Origin: Allocoprococcus sp004560705
GTDB taxonomy: Bacteria > Bacillota > Clostridia > Lachnospirales > Lachnospiraceae
Reading direction: 5' to 3'
Assembly (NCBI RefSeq): GCF_052065755.1
Contig: NZ_JBQHTK010000006.1
Coordinates: 62,001 to 126,000 of the forward strand
DNA length: 64,000 nt
The stretch's first letter is position 1, and every line of letters starts with the position of its first letter. The translations under genes were made by a program, and so were the position numbers. Under the pieces are notes generated by a model. The model was not told where the DNA came from, did not search any database, and saw only the letters and a list, made by a program, of their open reading frames with translations. Positions 18,675-27,261 of this stretch are shown in pieces.

Positions 18675-18694
18675 TAGTGATGCGGAAAAATCAG

Positions 18695-18727
18695 AAAGGA
18701 TTCCAGATGAACTGGAATCCTTTTTTT
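18695..18727 (+). terminator. Terminator of yceD-rpmF
   Basis: AAAGGATTCCAG and CTGGAATCCTTT form a 12-bp perfect stem with a 5-base loop and a T7 tail. The group II intron fragment begins directly after the T tract. Confidence 0.93.
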
Positions 18728-18728
18728 A

Positions 18729-19210
18729 AGTTTGCGCGCCATGGGCGCGCTCTAACGGGTGAAAGTCCCGAACATGCCCAGGTAGTGGGAAATGTATAGC
18801 CGAACAGCAAGGGTGTCCATCGTGAGGTGGAATCTGAAGGAAGCTGCAGGCAAATCTCTGGTCCGACGAACAGAAATCACATATAAGGCTAGGCTACGAG
18901 AGATAAGTTGGCTTAATTCAACAAAGTCTAATAACTACCACTTTTGTAGTAGCAGAGTAAATGTGGCGGATATATGGAGAGAAAGAGCGTGCACCTTAAG
19001 CGTGGAGGTCTCACAGAGGTTCCATTAGCCTAGTAACAACGAACTGTGAGAAGTCAGCCGAGCCCATAGTAGTGAAGAAGTTTCTGTAATGGAAATGGAG
19101 CAAAGGGGCGAACAATCAATAAGTTTGAGTATGTCGCGTATTGCAGAGAGGACAACATCTGCCGTAACCAATCGGGTAAAAGGTGGTCAAATCAAGCGAG
19201 ACGGAAAGGA
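18729..19210 (+). mobile_element. 5' fragment of a group II intron (domain I to start of domain IV), reverse transcriptase and 3' domains missing
   Basis: The sequence begins with a GC hairpin, GCGCGCC-ATG-GGCGCGC, followed by CTAACGGGTGAAAGTCCCGA, a block that recurs at the 5' end of bacterial group II introns. About 480 bases of structured, non-coding sequence follow, with motifs such as AGTGAAGAAGTTTCTGTAATGG and AGGCTACGAGAG that fit domains I-III. After this a maturase/reverse transcriptase would normally be encoded, but only a short frame of about 39 codons from 19096 remains. No domain V hairpin (of the GAGCCG...CGGTTC kind) is seen before 19500. The element is therefore dead. Both ends are approximate. 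It lies exactly downstream of the rpmF terminator, a position favoured by some bacterial group II introns. Confidence 0.75.
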
Positions 19211-19215
19211 ATGAA

Positions 19216-19400
19216 CTGTTTCTTTGTATCCTCGGAGCGATCGCACAGGATGAAAGCAGAGCCATCAGCGACCGGATCCGTCGGTACTGTATCAAAGTTA
19301 TTATTTTTCGAATGAACATGAACCCATCATAGAGAGGGAACTATGGGAGCGGGGCAAGATCATGGATGAAGATGTTAAAGTGAAGCGGATAAATCGTTAA
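19216..19400 (+). pseudogene. Remnant of a large serine recombinase, internally deleted and frameshifted
   Basis: Two short pieces in different frames resemble large serine recombinases. The first (19216-19296) reads LFLCILGAIAQDESRAISD, matching the helix E-side block (L..LAQ.ESRSISEN) that follows the catalytic domain. The second (19299-19400, ending in TAA) reads YYFSNEHEPIIERELWERGK, matching the block (YY..N.HPAIV..E.F) at the start of the zinc-beta-ribbon region. About a hundred residues that normally lie between are gone and the frames do not join. The pieces abut the group II intron fragment, so a recombinase-bearing element and the intron decayed together or the intron once lay within that element. 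Confidence 0.72.
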
Positions 19401-19431
19401 GAACATGTGCTGTTTCTTGAATAAAATGGTC

Positions 19432-19440
19432 TGTTATGAT
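19432..19440 (+). promoter_or_regulatory. Extended -10 promoter of the actin-fold gene
   Basis: TGTTATGAT fits an extended -10 (TGn plus TATGAT, 19435-19440); no good -35 was seen. It lies 60 bases before the start codon. Confidence 0.45.
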
Positions 19441-19500
19441 AAGATGGAAACAAATTTATCGGTGGAATGATTGATGAGAATGAAAACGGAAGGAGAAGCT

Positions 19501-20568
19501 ATGAACAACAAATGTTTTAAATATCTCCCGGATGGATCACAGTCCTACCTTTCGCTGAATGATTATATTGTAAGTTTTGATCGTGATTATAATAAGAGTG
19601 ATTTGCCATCGCTCCGGGCATTGGATGGTATTAAAGGAAGTGATATCTATGCCTATCGTCATCTGGCTGACGAAGTGAGCAGCGAATTTCCTGCTTTTCA
19701 TGATGTGGAAGATCATAATATTGCAAGTTTTCTGAATGAACAGCTCGTAGAATCCGATGAGAACCGGAAGAAAGCGGAAAGAATTTTGGATCGTCTCAGC
19801 CTGGGTCTCGCTTGCATGATCTTTTCCTTAAAAGAAGGAACAGAAGGCCGAAAGAAGAATGAACTTACGGAAGCTGACTGGCGCTTCTGGAAATCCTGTA
19901 CGCATGTCTTTTTTGTCGGGAGAGTTGCCGCAGGAGAAACCGGAGCATTTCTGGAGCATAAAGTCATGGAATATCTGAAATATTTATCTGAATTTCAGAA
20001 AACAAAATGGCAGTTTCCGACGATACGTTTTTGTTGCAATGAGACAGTCAAGACGATTTCTCTGATGGGATGTGCGAAGGCGCAGGGGATTACCGGAGAG
20101 ACGGTGTATGTCTTTGATTTTGGAAATACAGCGATCAAGCGCGGCAGAGCGATCCGTAAGGGAGAGGATTATGAACTGGCAGAACTCTCGAACCGGCTGC
20201 ATGAGGATTTCAGCAGTATGCCGGATACGATCGGAACTGCCGAATGTATTCATAAAGTAATCGTAGATACGGTCTGCGATACAATGAAAGCATTCGGGGA
20301 GGATTCCGAAAGCTGCGAGGTCAGTATCTGCATGGCTAATAATCTTCTTGATGGGAAGATTGCAGACAGAGGGTACTACAAAAGTCTCAGACTTCTGGCG
20401 GAATTTTACGGGGAATATCTGGAAAATGAACTTTCTGAAATTTGCGAAAGACAAGTGACGGTCTTCATTACAAATGATGCCCAGGCAGTCGCAAATCTGT
20501 TCGGAACGTATTCGCCGAATGCGGCAGTAGTCACGCTGGGGACCAGAATGGGGATTGCGTATCCATAA
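19501..20568 (+). CDS. Uncharacterised protein with ROK/actin-like ATPase features
   Basis: I do not recognise a named family with certainty. The 355-residue product has two blocks typical of ASKHA/ROK folds: VYVFDFGNTAIKRGRAI (phosphate-1-like, about residue 212) and ITNDAQAVANLFGTYSPNAAVVTLGTRMGIAYP at the C-terminus, which resembles the ENDA...LGTGIG region of ROK sugar kinases. The N-terminal 150 residues are specific to it. The usual ROK zinc motif is not visible. The start at 19501 follows GGAAGGAG by five bases. It stands alone between the mobile-element scar and plsX, with its own weak promoter. A role as a sugar kinase, or as a sensor that lost activity, is only a guess. Confidence 0.55.
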   Translation: MNNKCFKYLPDGSQSYLSLNDYIVSFDRDYNKSDLPSLRALDGIKGSDIYAYRHLADEVSSEFPAFHDVEDHNIASFLNEQLVESDENRKKAERILDRLSLGLACMIFSLKEGTEGRKKNELTEADWRFWKSCTHVFFVGRVAAGETGAFLEHKVMEYLKYLSEFQKTKWQFPTIRFCCNETVKTISLMGCAKAQGITGETVYVFDFGNTAIKRGRAIRKGEDYELAELSNRLHEDFSSMPDTIGTAECIHKVIVDTVCDTMKAFGEDSESCEVSICMANNLLDGKIADRGYYKSLRLLAEFYGEYLENELSEICERQVTVFITNDAQAVANLFGTYSPNAAVVTLGTRMGIAYP

Positions 20569-20606
20569 AAACGGTCATGAGACCCGGATATCCTTTCACA
20601 ATTCTA

Positions 20607-20635
20607 TTGATTTTTAGAACAATGTTTAGTATTAT
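20607..20635 (+). promoter_or_regulatory. Promoter of plsX-acpP
   Basis: TTGATT (20607-20612), 17-bp spacer, TATTAT (20630-20635), 68 bases before the plsX start. No FapR-like site was recognised. Confidence 0.6.
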
Positions 20636-20703
20636 AGTTTTTAGTTGTAAAGCATATCAAGATCGGGCTTTGTACCGGTCCAGATATGTCAGGAGGTAAC
20701 AGT

Positions 20704-21729
20704 ATGAAGGAAATGACAAAGATCGCAGTGGATGCGATGGGTGGAGATAACGCACCGAAGGAGATCATAAAAGGTGCAGTCGAAGCTGTGCAGAAGCGCG
20801 ACGATATTCAGGTAATTCTGACAGGAAAAGAAGAAGTCATAGCAGACGAACTTGCCGGATATACTTACAACAAAGAACAGATCACCATTGTGAACACGAC
20901 AGAGGTGATTGAGACCGCGGAACCGCCGGTCATGGCGATCCGAAGGAAGAAAGACTCATCCATAGTGGTCGGGCTGAAACTTGTGAAGGAGAAGAAAGCA
21001 GACGCGTTTGTTTCGGCAGGAAGCTCCGGAGCAGTGCTGGCCGGAGGGCAGCTTCTGGTAGGACGCATCAAGGGAGTCGAAAGGCCGCCCCTTGCACCGC
21101 TGATTCCAACGGAGAAGGGATTTGCTCTTCTGATCGACTGTGGAGCGAATGTGGATGCAAGACCATCGCATCTGGTACAGTTCGCAAAAATGGGTTCCAT
21201 TTACATGAAACACGTGATGGGTGTCAAGAATCCAAAGGTTGGAATCGTGAATATCGGTGCGGAAGAAGAAAAAGGGAATGCGTTGGTGAAGGAGACATTT
21301 CCGCTTTTGAAAGAATGCAGGGATATCAATTTCACGGGAAGTATTGAAGCGAGAGAGATTCCGCATGGTCAGGCCGATGTGATCGTCTGTGAAGCGTTCG
21401 TCGGCAATGTTATTCTGAAACTGTACGAAGGAGTCGGTTCTGTTCTGATCAGTAAGATGAAGAAAGGAATGATGACGAGCCTCCGCAGCAAAATTGGCGC
21501 ACTTCTGGTGAAGCCGGCGCTGAAATCCACGATGAAGGATTTTGATGCCAGTGAATATGGAGGCGCTCCGCTGCTTGGTCTTAACGGACTGGTTGTGAAG
21601 ACGCATGGAAGTTCCACTTCTAAAGAAGTCTGCAATTCTATTTTACAGTGCGTGACATTTAAGGAACAGCGTATCAATGAAAAAATCAAAGAATGTATTC
21701 AGGCTGGTGAAGAACCGGTTAATATGTAA
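20704..21729 (+). CDS. plsX: Phosphate acyltransferase PlsX
   Basis: Converts acyl-ACP to acyl phosphate for PlsY, the first committed step of phosphatidic acid synthesis in Firmicutes. The 341-residue protein starts MKEMTKIAVDAMGGDNAPKE with the family motif AVDAMGGDNAP, followed by SAGSTGA in the form SAGSSGAVLAGG, IDCGANVD, NIGAEEEKGN and EAFVGNVILKLYEG. AGGAGGT lies six bases before ATG 20704; an earlier in-frame ATG lacks a site. The gene for acyl carrier protein follows 20 bases downstream, a natural pairing since ACP carries the substrate. Confidence 0.96.
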   Translation: MKEMTKIAVDAMGGDNAPKEIIKGAVEAVQKRDDIQVILTGKEEVIADELAGYTYNKEQITIVNTTEVIETAEPPVMAIRRKKDSSIVVGLKLVKEKKADAFVSAGSSGAVLAGGQLLVGRIKGVERPPLAPLIPTEKGFALLIDCGANVDARPSHLVQFAKMGSIYMKHVMGVKNPKVGIVNIGAEEEKGNALVKETFPLLKECRDINFTGSIEAREIPHGQADVIVCEAFVGNVILKLYEGVGSVLISKMKKGMMTSLRSKIGALLVKPALKSTMKDFDASEYGGAPLLGLNGLVVKTHGSSTSKEVCNSILQCVTFKEQRINEKIKECIQAGEEPVNM

Positions 21730-21749
21730 GGAAAGAAAGGGCAACAGTT

Positions 21750-21980
21750 ATGGAATTTGAGAAATTAAAAGAAATTATCGCCGATGTATTAGGATGCAAC
21801 CCGGATACAATTACTCCGGACACAACATTTGTGGACGATCTGGGAGCAGATTCCTTGGATATTTTCCAGATTATTATGGGAATTGAAGATACTTTTGATA
21901 TTGAAATTGATAACGAAGATGCGGAGAAGATTGCAACTGTCGGTGACGCAGTTGAGCAGATTAAGAACGCAATTAATTAG
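21750..21980 (+). CDS. acpP: Acyl carrier protein
   Basis: A 76-residue acidic four-helix protein. The phosphopantetheine serine lies in GADSLDIFQ near residue 36. It carries acyl chains for fatty acid and phospholipid synthesis and is placed directly after plsX. The position after DSL is unusual only in having Ile-Phe where many ACPs have Val-Glu, which suggests some divergence from fatty-acid-synthesis ACPs. A second acpP in a fab operon elsewhere is possible. A terminator follows 12 bases after the stop. Confidence 0.92.
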   Translation: MEFEKLKEIIADVLGCNPDTITPDTTFVDDLGADSLDIFQIIMGIEDTFDIEIDNEDAEKIATVGDAVEQIKNAIN

Positions 21981-21992
21981 GCATAATAAAGG

Positions 21993-22020
21993 AAAAGCCC
22001 GTAACAGGGCTTTTTCTTTT
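21993..22020 (+). terminator. Terminator/attenuator between acpP and rnc
   Basis: AAAAGCCC and GGGCTTTT pair around a 6-base loop (GTAACA) and a T-rich tail follows. rnc begins 14 bases later without an evident promoter of its own, so partial read-through probably sets the level of the downstream genes. Confidence 0.8.
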
Positions 22021-22033
22021 AGAAGAGGATAAT

Positions 22034-22726
22034 ATGAGCAGAAATTTAAAAGAATTGGAGAAAAAAATCAGTTACAGTTTTTCGGATGAAGGTCTTCTGA
22101 AACATGCGATGACGCACAGCTCTTATGTGAACGAAAAACGCCTGAAAAAGACAGACTGCAATGAAAGGCTGGAATTCCTGGGGGATGCAGTACTGGAACT
22201 GGTCTCAAGTGAATATTTATTTTTCGAGAATCCAAAGATGCCGGAAGGGGAGCTGACGAAGCTTCGTGCCAGTATGGTATGTGAAAAGGCGCTTGCTTTC
22301 TGTGCGCGTGATCTGGATCTGGGAGATTTCCTTCTGTTGGGAAAGGGAGAAGATGCAACCGGGGGAAGGAAGAGGGATTCAATCACTTCGGATGCGCTGG
22401 AGGCCTTGATCGGCGCTATATATCTGGATGGTGGTTTTGCTAATGCAAAAGAGTTCATTTTGAACCATGTGTTAAATGATCTGGAAGGAAAAAGACTCTT
22501 TTATGATAGCAAGACTATCTTGCAGGAACTTGTCCAGGGAAATTCAGAGAAGGGAATCTGTTACGAGCTTGTCGGTGAAGTGGGACCGGATCACAATAAA
22601 TCCTTCCAGGTGGAGGTCCGGATCGGGGATACGACTTACGGACAGGGAATCGGCCGCACCAAGAAGGCTGCGGAACAGGAGGCTGCTTATCAGGCGATTT
22701 TGAAACTGAAAAACAGAAAGGCTTAG
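22034..22726 (+). CDS. rnc: Ribonuclease III
   Basis: Double-strand-specific endoribonuclease of 230 residues for rRNA processing and mRNA turnover. The catalytic motif NERLEFLGDAVLELV lies near residue 42, with the second acidic site in SDALEALIGAIYLDGG. The C-terminal double-stranded RNA-binding domain (about 155-228) includes KTILQELVQ and the final KKAAEQEAAYQAILKL. The order rnc-smc-ftsY is the conserved Firmicutes arrangement, and smc starts 10 bases after the rnc stop. Confidence 0.97.
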   Translation: MSRNLKELEKKISYSFSDEGLLKHAMTHSSYVNEKRLKKTDCNERLEFLGDAVLELVSSEYLFFENPKMPEGELTKLRASMVCEKALAFCARDLDLGDFLLLGKGEDATGGRKRDSITSDALEALIGAIYLDGGFANAKEFILNHVLNDLEGKRLFYDSKTILQELVQGNSEKGICYELVGEVGPDHNKSFQVEVRIGDTTYGQGIGRTKKAAEQEAAYQAILKLKNRKA

Positions 22727-22736
22727 CAGGTGAAGC

Positions 22737-25700
22737 ATGTATTTAAAAAGTATAGAGATACAGGGATTCAAATCGTTTGCGAATAAGATTGTATTTGAGT
22801 TTCATAACGGTATTACTGGAATCGTGGGTCCAAACGGGAGCGGAAAGAGCAATGTATCGGATGCCGTTCGGTGGGTTCTTGGAGAACAAAGAGTTAAGCA
22901 GCTTCGCGGAGGAAGTATGCAGGACGTTATTTTTTCGGGGACAGAGAACAGGAAACCGCTCAGCTATGCGTCGGTTGCCATTACACTGGATAATTCGGAT
23001 CATAAACTGCCGGTGGACTTTGAAGAGGTCAAGGTTACGAGAAAACTGTATCGTTCAGGGGAAAGCGAGTATCTGATCAATGGAAGCGCCTGCCGTCTTA
23101 AGGATATTAATGAGATGTTCTACGATACGGGTATCGGTAAAGAAGGATATTCGATCATCGGGCAGGGACAGATTGATAAGATTCTGAACGGTAAACCGGA
23201 AGAACGAAGAGAACTCTTTGATGAAGCGGCTGGTATCGTAAAGTTTAAACGACGGAAAAATATGTCTCTGAAAAAGCTGGAAGAAGAGCAGCAGAATCTG
23301 GTTCGTGTCAATGATATTCTCGGAGAGCTGGAGAAACAGTTCGGGCCTTTGCAGAAACAGGCAGAGACAGCGAAGATTTACTTGAAGAAGAAAGAAGAAC
23401 TGAAGCGGTACGACATCAATATGTTTCTTATGGAAACGATGCGTCTGAAAGAGCAGATGAAAGATGTGGACCAGAAGCTTACAATTGCAAAGAATGAGCT
23501 TGATGAGGCAAATCAGCAGTATGAGGATATGAAGAACGAATACGAGCTCATTGAGAATCAGGTAGATGAGATCGATGCGTCTATTGAGAAGGCAAAGAGT
23601 CAGTTGAATGAGACGACACTCTTGAAGCAGCAGCTGGAAGGCCAGATCGAGCTCCTTAAGGAGCAGATCAAGAGTGCCCGCATGAATGATGAACATTATG
23701 AGAAGCGGGCCAGAACGATTGATCTCGAACTGGAAGAACGTATAAAACAGAAAAAGACACTGGAAAAAGAACATAAAGAAATCGCAGAGAAGCTGTCTTC
23801 GGAAGAGGCAAGGCAGGAACAGGCTAAGACTGTACTTGTTTCAGTTCAGTCCCAGATTGCACAGATCACCGCGAAGATTGAACACCATCAGAATGAAATC
23901 ATGGAAGTACTGAACGGCCGAGCTTCTACGAAAGCGAAACTCCAGCATTATGATACGATGCTGGAACAGATCAAGGTGCAGAGAGCGCAGCTTTATAAAC
24001 GACTGGTAGAAGCTGAGAGTGATGCCCAGCGGCATCGTGACGAGCGTAAGATCTATGAGGATGAACTGAGACGCATTTCCCAAAAAATCGTAGATTCTGT
24101 GAATAAAGTGAAAGCTTATGAAGCTGATATTGAGAGAATGCAGAAGGAAATTGCGGATAAGAATGAAAAACTCCGGATTGGGCAGACTGCATTTCACAGG
24201 GAACAGTCCAGACTTGAGTCTCTGAAAAATATTACCGAACGCTATGATGGATACGGAAACAGCATCCGGAAAGTTATGGAGAAAAAAAGCAGTGTTCCGG
24301 GGCTCGTCGGAGTTGTTGCAGATATCATCAAAGTAGATAAAAAATATGAAATCGCTGTCGAGACGGCTCTTGGCGGAAGTATCCAGAACATTGTAACTTC
24401 GGATGAAGAAACTGCTAAAGAGATGATCGGTTATCTGAAGAAAAATAAATTCGGACGTGCAACCTTTCTCCCACTGACTGCTATCCGGCCCGGACAGGGA
24501 ATCGGGAAACCGGAAGTATTAAAAGAAAAAGGTGTGATCGGAACAGCAGACACACTGGTCAGCGTGGAGCCGAAGTTTGAAAAACTTGCAGCTCATCTTC
24601 TGGGGCGAACGCTTGTGGTGGACCATATTGATACTGGAATTGCACTTGCAAGGAAATACCATCAGACTTTGCGAATTGTAACTCTGGAAGGAGATCTTAT
24701 GAACCCGGGCGGTGCTATGAGTGGAGGGGCATTTAAGAACAGCAGCAATCTGCTCAGCAGAAGGCGCGAAATCGAAGAGTTTGAGAAAACAGTACTGCTC
24801 CTTGAGAACGAGATGAAGGAAGCACAGGCGGAAGTCGATGCTGCCCGTTCGAAGCGTGCGGAGCTTTATGCGAAAGTAGAAGAAATACAACAAAACCTGC
24901 AGAAGGATTATGTCGAACAGAATACTGCAAAAATGAATCTGGATCAGGTGGATGCGAAACAGAAGTACACCAGAGAAAATACAGAAGGCATGCATAAAGA
25001 GCGGGAAGAACTGGAACACCGCGTGCATGAAATCGAAGAAAACCAGGAATCTATTCAGGTAGAACTGGAAACCAGTGAGCAATTGGAAAAAGAGCTTTCA
25101 ACAAAAGTCGATGAACTGCAGATGCAGTTGGAAAAAGAGCGAGCGGAAGAAAGCACTGCCGTACAAAAAAATGAAAATATCCATCTGACTTATGCAGCCC
25201 TGGATCAGAAGAATGCATTCATTGAGGAGAATCTGAATCGTATCAGTGAAGAAATTGTGAAATTTGAGGAAGAACTGGCATCCTTAGATGCAAGCAAGGG
25301 CGAGAACTCCGGTGAAATTGAAGAGAAAGAAAAGCAGATCGCAGAAATTCGAAAGACCATCGATGATTCAGGAGAACTCTTTACGGAATTGAAAACCCAG
25401 ATTGAAGAATCGCGTGAAAAACGCGAGAAACTGAATCAGAAGAACAAGGCTTTCCTTGGAAAAAGGGACGAATTGTCGAAACATATGGCAGAACTGGACA
25501 AGGAAGTTTTCCGTCTGGACAGCCGGAAAACCGGCTATGAGGAAGCATCTGAAAAACAGATCAATTATATGTGGGAAGAGTATGAACTTACTTACAACAG
25601 GGCTCTTGAGATACGAGATGAAAATCTGACAGATCTGTCTATGATGAAGAAGCGGATCCAGGAATTGAAGGCAGAAATTAAAGCACTCGGTTCGGTCAAT

Positions 25701-26297
25701 GTCAATGCAATAGAGGATTTTAAAAATCTTGCGGAACGATATGAGTTCCTGAAAGGTCAGCATGACGATCTGGTCGAAGCGGAGACAACACTTACGAAGA
25801 TTATCGAGGAACTGGATGAAGCGATGAGAAAACAGTTCACCGAGCAGTTCGGGCGTATCGCGCAGGAATTCAATCAGGTTTTCAAAGAACTATTTGGTGG
25901 AGGAAAGGGTACACTGGAGCTGATGGAGGATGCAGATGTTCTGGAAGCGGGCATCCGGATCATCGCACAGCCACCGGGCAAGAAACTGCAGAATATGATG
26001 CAGCTTTCCGGTGGAGAGAAGGCGTTGACCGCGATTGCGCTGCTTTTTGCGATCCAGAATCTGAAACCATCGCCCTTCTGTCTGCTGGATGAGATCGAAG
26101 CAGCACTGGATGATTCCAATGTAACCAGATTTGCACAGTATTTACATAAACTTACAAAATATACACAGTTCATTGTGATCACGCATCGTAGAGGTACCAT
26201 GACGGCGGCAGACCGCCTCTACGGTATTACCATGCAGGAGAAAGGCGTGTCTACGCTTGTGTCTGTCGATCTTCTGGAAAATGAACTGGATCAGTAG
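22737..26297 (+). CDS. smc: Chromosome segregation/condensation protein SMC
   Basis: An 1186-residue SMC ATPase that forms the DNA-loop-extruding condensin core with ScpA and ScpB (not in this window). The Walker A GPNGSGKSNVSDAVRWVLGEQ lies near residue 31. Long coiled coils (about 165-500 and 670-1020) flank a hinge (about 515-640; PGLVGVVADIIKVDKKYE ... GGAMSGG). The C-terminal head has the signature LSGGEKALTAIALLFAI (about 1090) and Walker B PFCLLDEIEAALDDSN (about 1113). Length is typical. ftsY starts 17 bases downstream. Confidence 0.98.
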   Translation: MYLKSIEIQGFKSFANKIVFEFHNGITGIVGPNGSGKSNVSDAVRWVLGEQRVKQLRGGSMQDVIFSGTENRKPLSYASVAITLDNSDHKLPVDFEEVKVTRKLYRSGESEYLINGSACRLKDINEMFYDTGIGKEGYSIIGQGQIDKILNGKPEERRELFDEAAGIVKFKRRKNMSLKKLEEEQQNLVRVNDILGELEKQFGPLQKQAETAKIYLKKKEELKRYDINMFLMETMRLKEQMKDVDQKLTIAKNELDEANQQYEDMKNEYELIENQVDEIDASIEKAKSQLNETTLLKQQLEGQIELLKEQIKSARMNDEHYEKRARTIDLELEERIKQKKTLEKEHKEIAEKLSSEEARQEQAKTVLVSVQSQIAQITAKIEHHQNEIMEVLNGRASTKAKLQHYDTMLEQIKVQRAQLYKRLVEAESDAQRHRDERKIYEDELRRISQKIVDSVNKVKAYEADIERMQKEIADKNEKLRIGQTAFHREQSRLESLKNITERYDGYGNSIRKVMEKKSSVPGLVGVVADIIKVDKKYEIAVETALGGSIQNIVTSDEETAKEMIGYLKKNKFGRATFLPLTAIRPGQGIGKPEVLKEKGVIGTADTLVSVEPKFEKLAAHLLGRTLVVDHIDTGIALARKYHQTLRIVTLEGDLMNPGGAMSGGAFKNSSNLLSRRREIEEFEKTVLLLENEMKEAQAEVDAARSKRAELYAKVEEIQQNLQKDYVEQNTAKMNLDQVDAKQKYTRENTEGMHKEREELEHRVHEIEENQESIQVELETSEQLEKELSTKVDELQMQLEKERAEESTAVQKNENIHLTYAALDQKNAFIEENLNRISEEIVKFEEELASLDASKGENSGEIEEKEKQIAEIRKTIDDSGELFTELKTQIEESREKREKLNQKNKAFLGKRDELSKHMAELDKEVFRLDSRKTGYEEASEKQINYMWEEYELTYNRALEIRDENLTDLSMMKKRIQELKAEIKALGSVNVNAIEDFKNLAERYEFLKGQHDDLVEAETTLTKIIEELDEAMRKQFTEQFGRIAQEFNQVFKELFGGGKGTLELMEDADVLEAGIRIIAQPPGKKLQNMMQLSGGEKALTAIALLFAIQNLKPSPFCLLDEIEAALDDSNVTRFAQYLHKLTKYTQFIVITHRRGTMTAADRLYGITMQEKGVSTLVSVDLLENELDQ

Positions 26298-26313
26298 GAA
26301 TGGGAGGCATTAT

Positions 26314-27261
26314 ATGGCTGAAGAGAAAATGGGATTTTTTAAACGACTTGTGTCCGGGCTTACTAAGACCAGAAACAATATTGTATCGGGCATTGACAGT
26401 ATTTTCCACGGATTTACCAATATTGACGAAGATTTTTATGAAGAGCTGGAAGAAATTCTGATCATGGGAGATCTGGGAGTAAAGGCCACTTATGCGATTC
26501 TTGAGGATCTGCGCAAAAAAGTTAAAGAGCAGCACATCAAAGAGCCGATCGCATGTAAGCAGCTTCTGATCGACAGCATCAAAGAACAGATGTATGTAGG
26601 AGAGACGGCTTATGAATTTGAAGAAAGAACATCGGTAGTTCTGGTGATTGGAGTAAATGGGGTTGGCAAGACGACAACCATTGGAAAGCTAGCGGGAAAA
26701 CTGAGAGACCAGAACAAAAAAGTTGTCCTTGCGGCAGCAGATACATTCCGTGCGGCAGCCGGTGAACAGCTAAGAGAATGGGCAAACCGTTCCGGGGCCG
26801 ATCTGATCGGCGGGCAGGAAGGAGCGGATCCGGCAGCCATCGTTTATGATGCGGTCCAGGCTGCTAAAGCGAGAAAGGCCGACGTACTGCTGTGTGATAC
26901 GGCGGGAAGACTTCATAATAAAAAGAATCTGATGGAAGAGCTGAAGAAGATCAATCGTGTGCTGGAGAGAGAATATCCGGAAGCGTACCGCGAGACTCTG
27001 GTCGTGCTGGATGGAACGACCGGTCAGAATGCACTTGCACAGGCCAGAGAATTCAGTGAAGTTGCAGACATTACCGGTATCATTCTGACGAAGATGGACG
27101 GTACCGCAAAAGGAGGAATTGCCGTTGCGATTCAGGCAGAACTCGGAATACCTGTTAAATATATCGGAGTGGGAGAATCCATTGATGATCTGCAGAAATT
27201 TGATTCAGATCAGTTTGTAAACGCTTTATTTACGACAGAAGAAGGAGAAGAGACATGTTAA
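26314..27261 (+). CDS. ftsY: Signal recognition particle receptor FtsY
   Basis: SRP-receptor GTPase of 315 residues that brings ribosome-SRP complexes to the membrane. The N domain starts after a short N-terminus (MAEEKMGFFKRLVSGLTKTR); this is the short Gram-positive type without a long acidic A domain. G motifs: GVNGVGKTTTIGKLA (about 113), DTFRAAAGEQL, DTAGRLHNKKNLMEEL, TKMDGTAKGG. The ATG at 26314 follows GGGAGG. The stop codon overlaps the ilvA start by 7 bases. Confidence 0.97.
   Translation: MAEEKMGFFKRLVSGLTKTRNNIVSGIDSIFHGFTNIDEDFYEELEEILIMGDLGVKATYAILEDLRKKVKEQHIKEPIACKQLLIDSIKEQMYVGETAYEFEERTSVVLVIGVNGVGKTTTIGKLAGKLRDQNKKVVLAAADTFRAAAGEQLREWANRSGADLIGGQEGADPAAIVYDAVQAAKARKADVLLCDTAGRLHNKKNLMEELKKINRVLEREYPEAYRETLVVLDGTTGQNALAQAREFSEVADITGIILTKMDGTAKGGIAVAIQAELGIPVKYIGVGESIDDLQKFDSDQFVNALFTTEEGEETC

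Noticed and set aside
18792..19028. A 78-codon frame in the intron fragment
   Set aside because: The region matches group II intron RNA structure, the frame shows no family features, and its codon use is unlike neighbouring genes.
20581..20703. FapR or FabT operator before plsX
   Set aside because: The AT-rich repeats (TTTAG) do not form the palindrome of either regulator.
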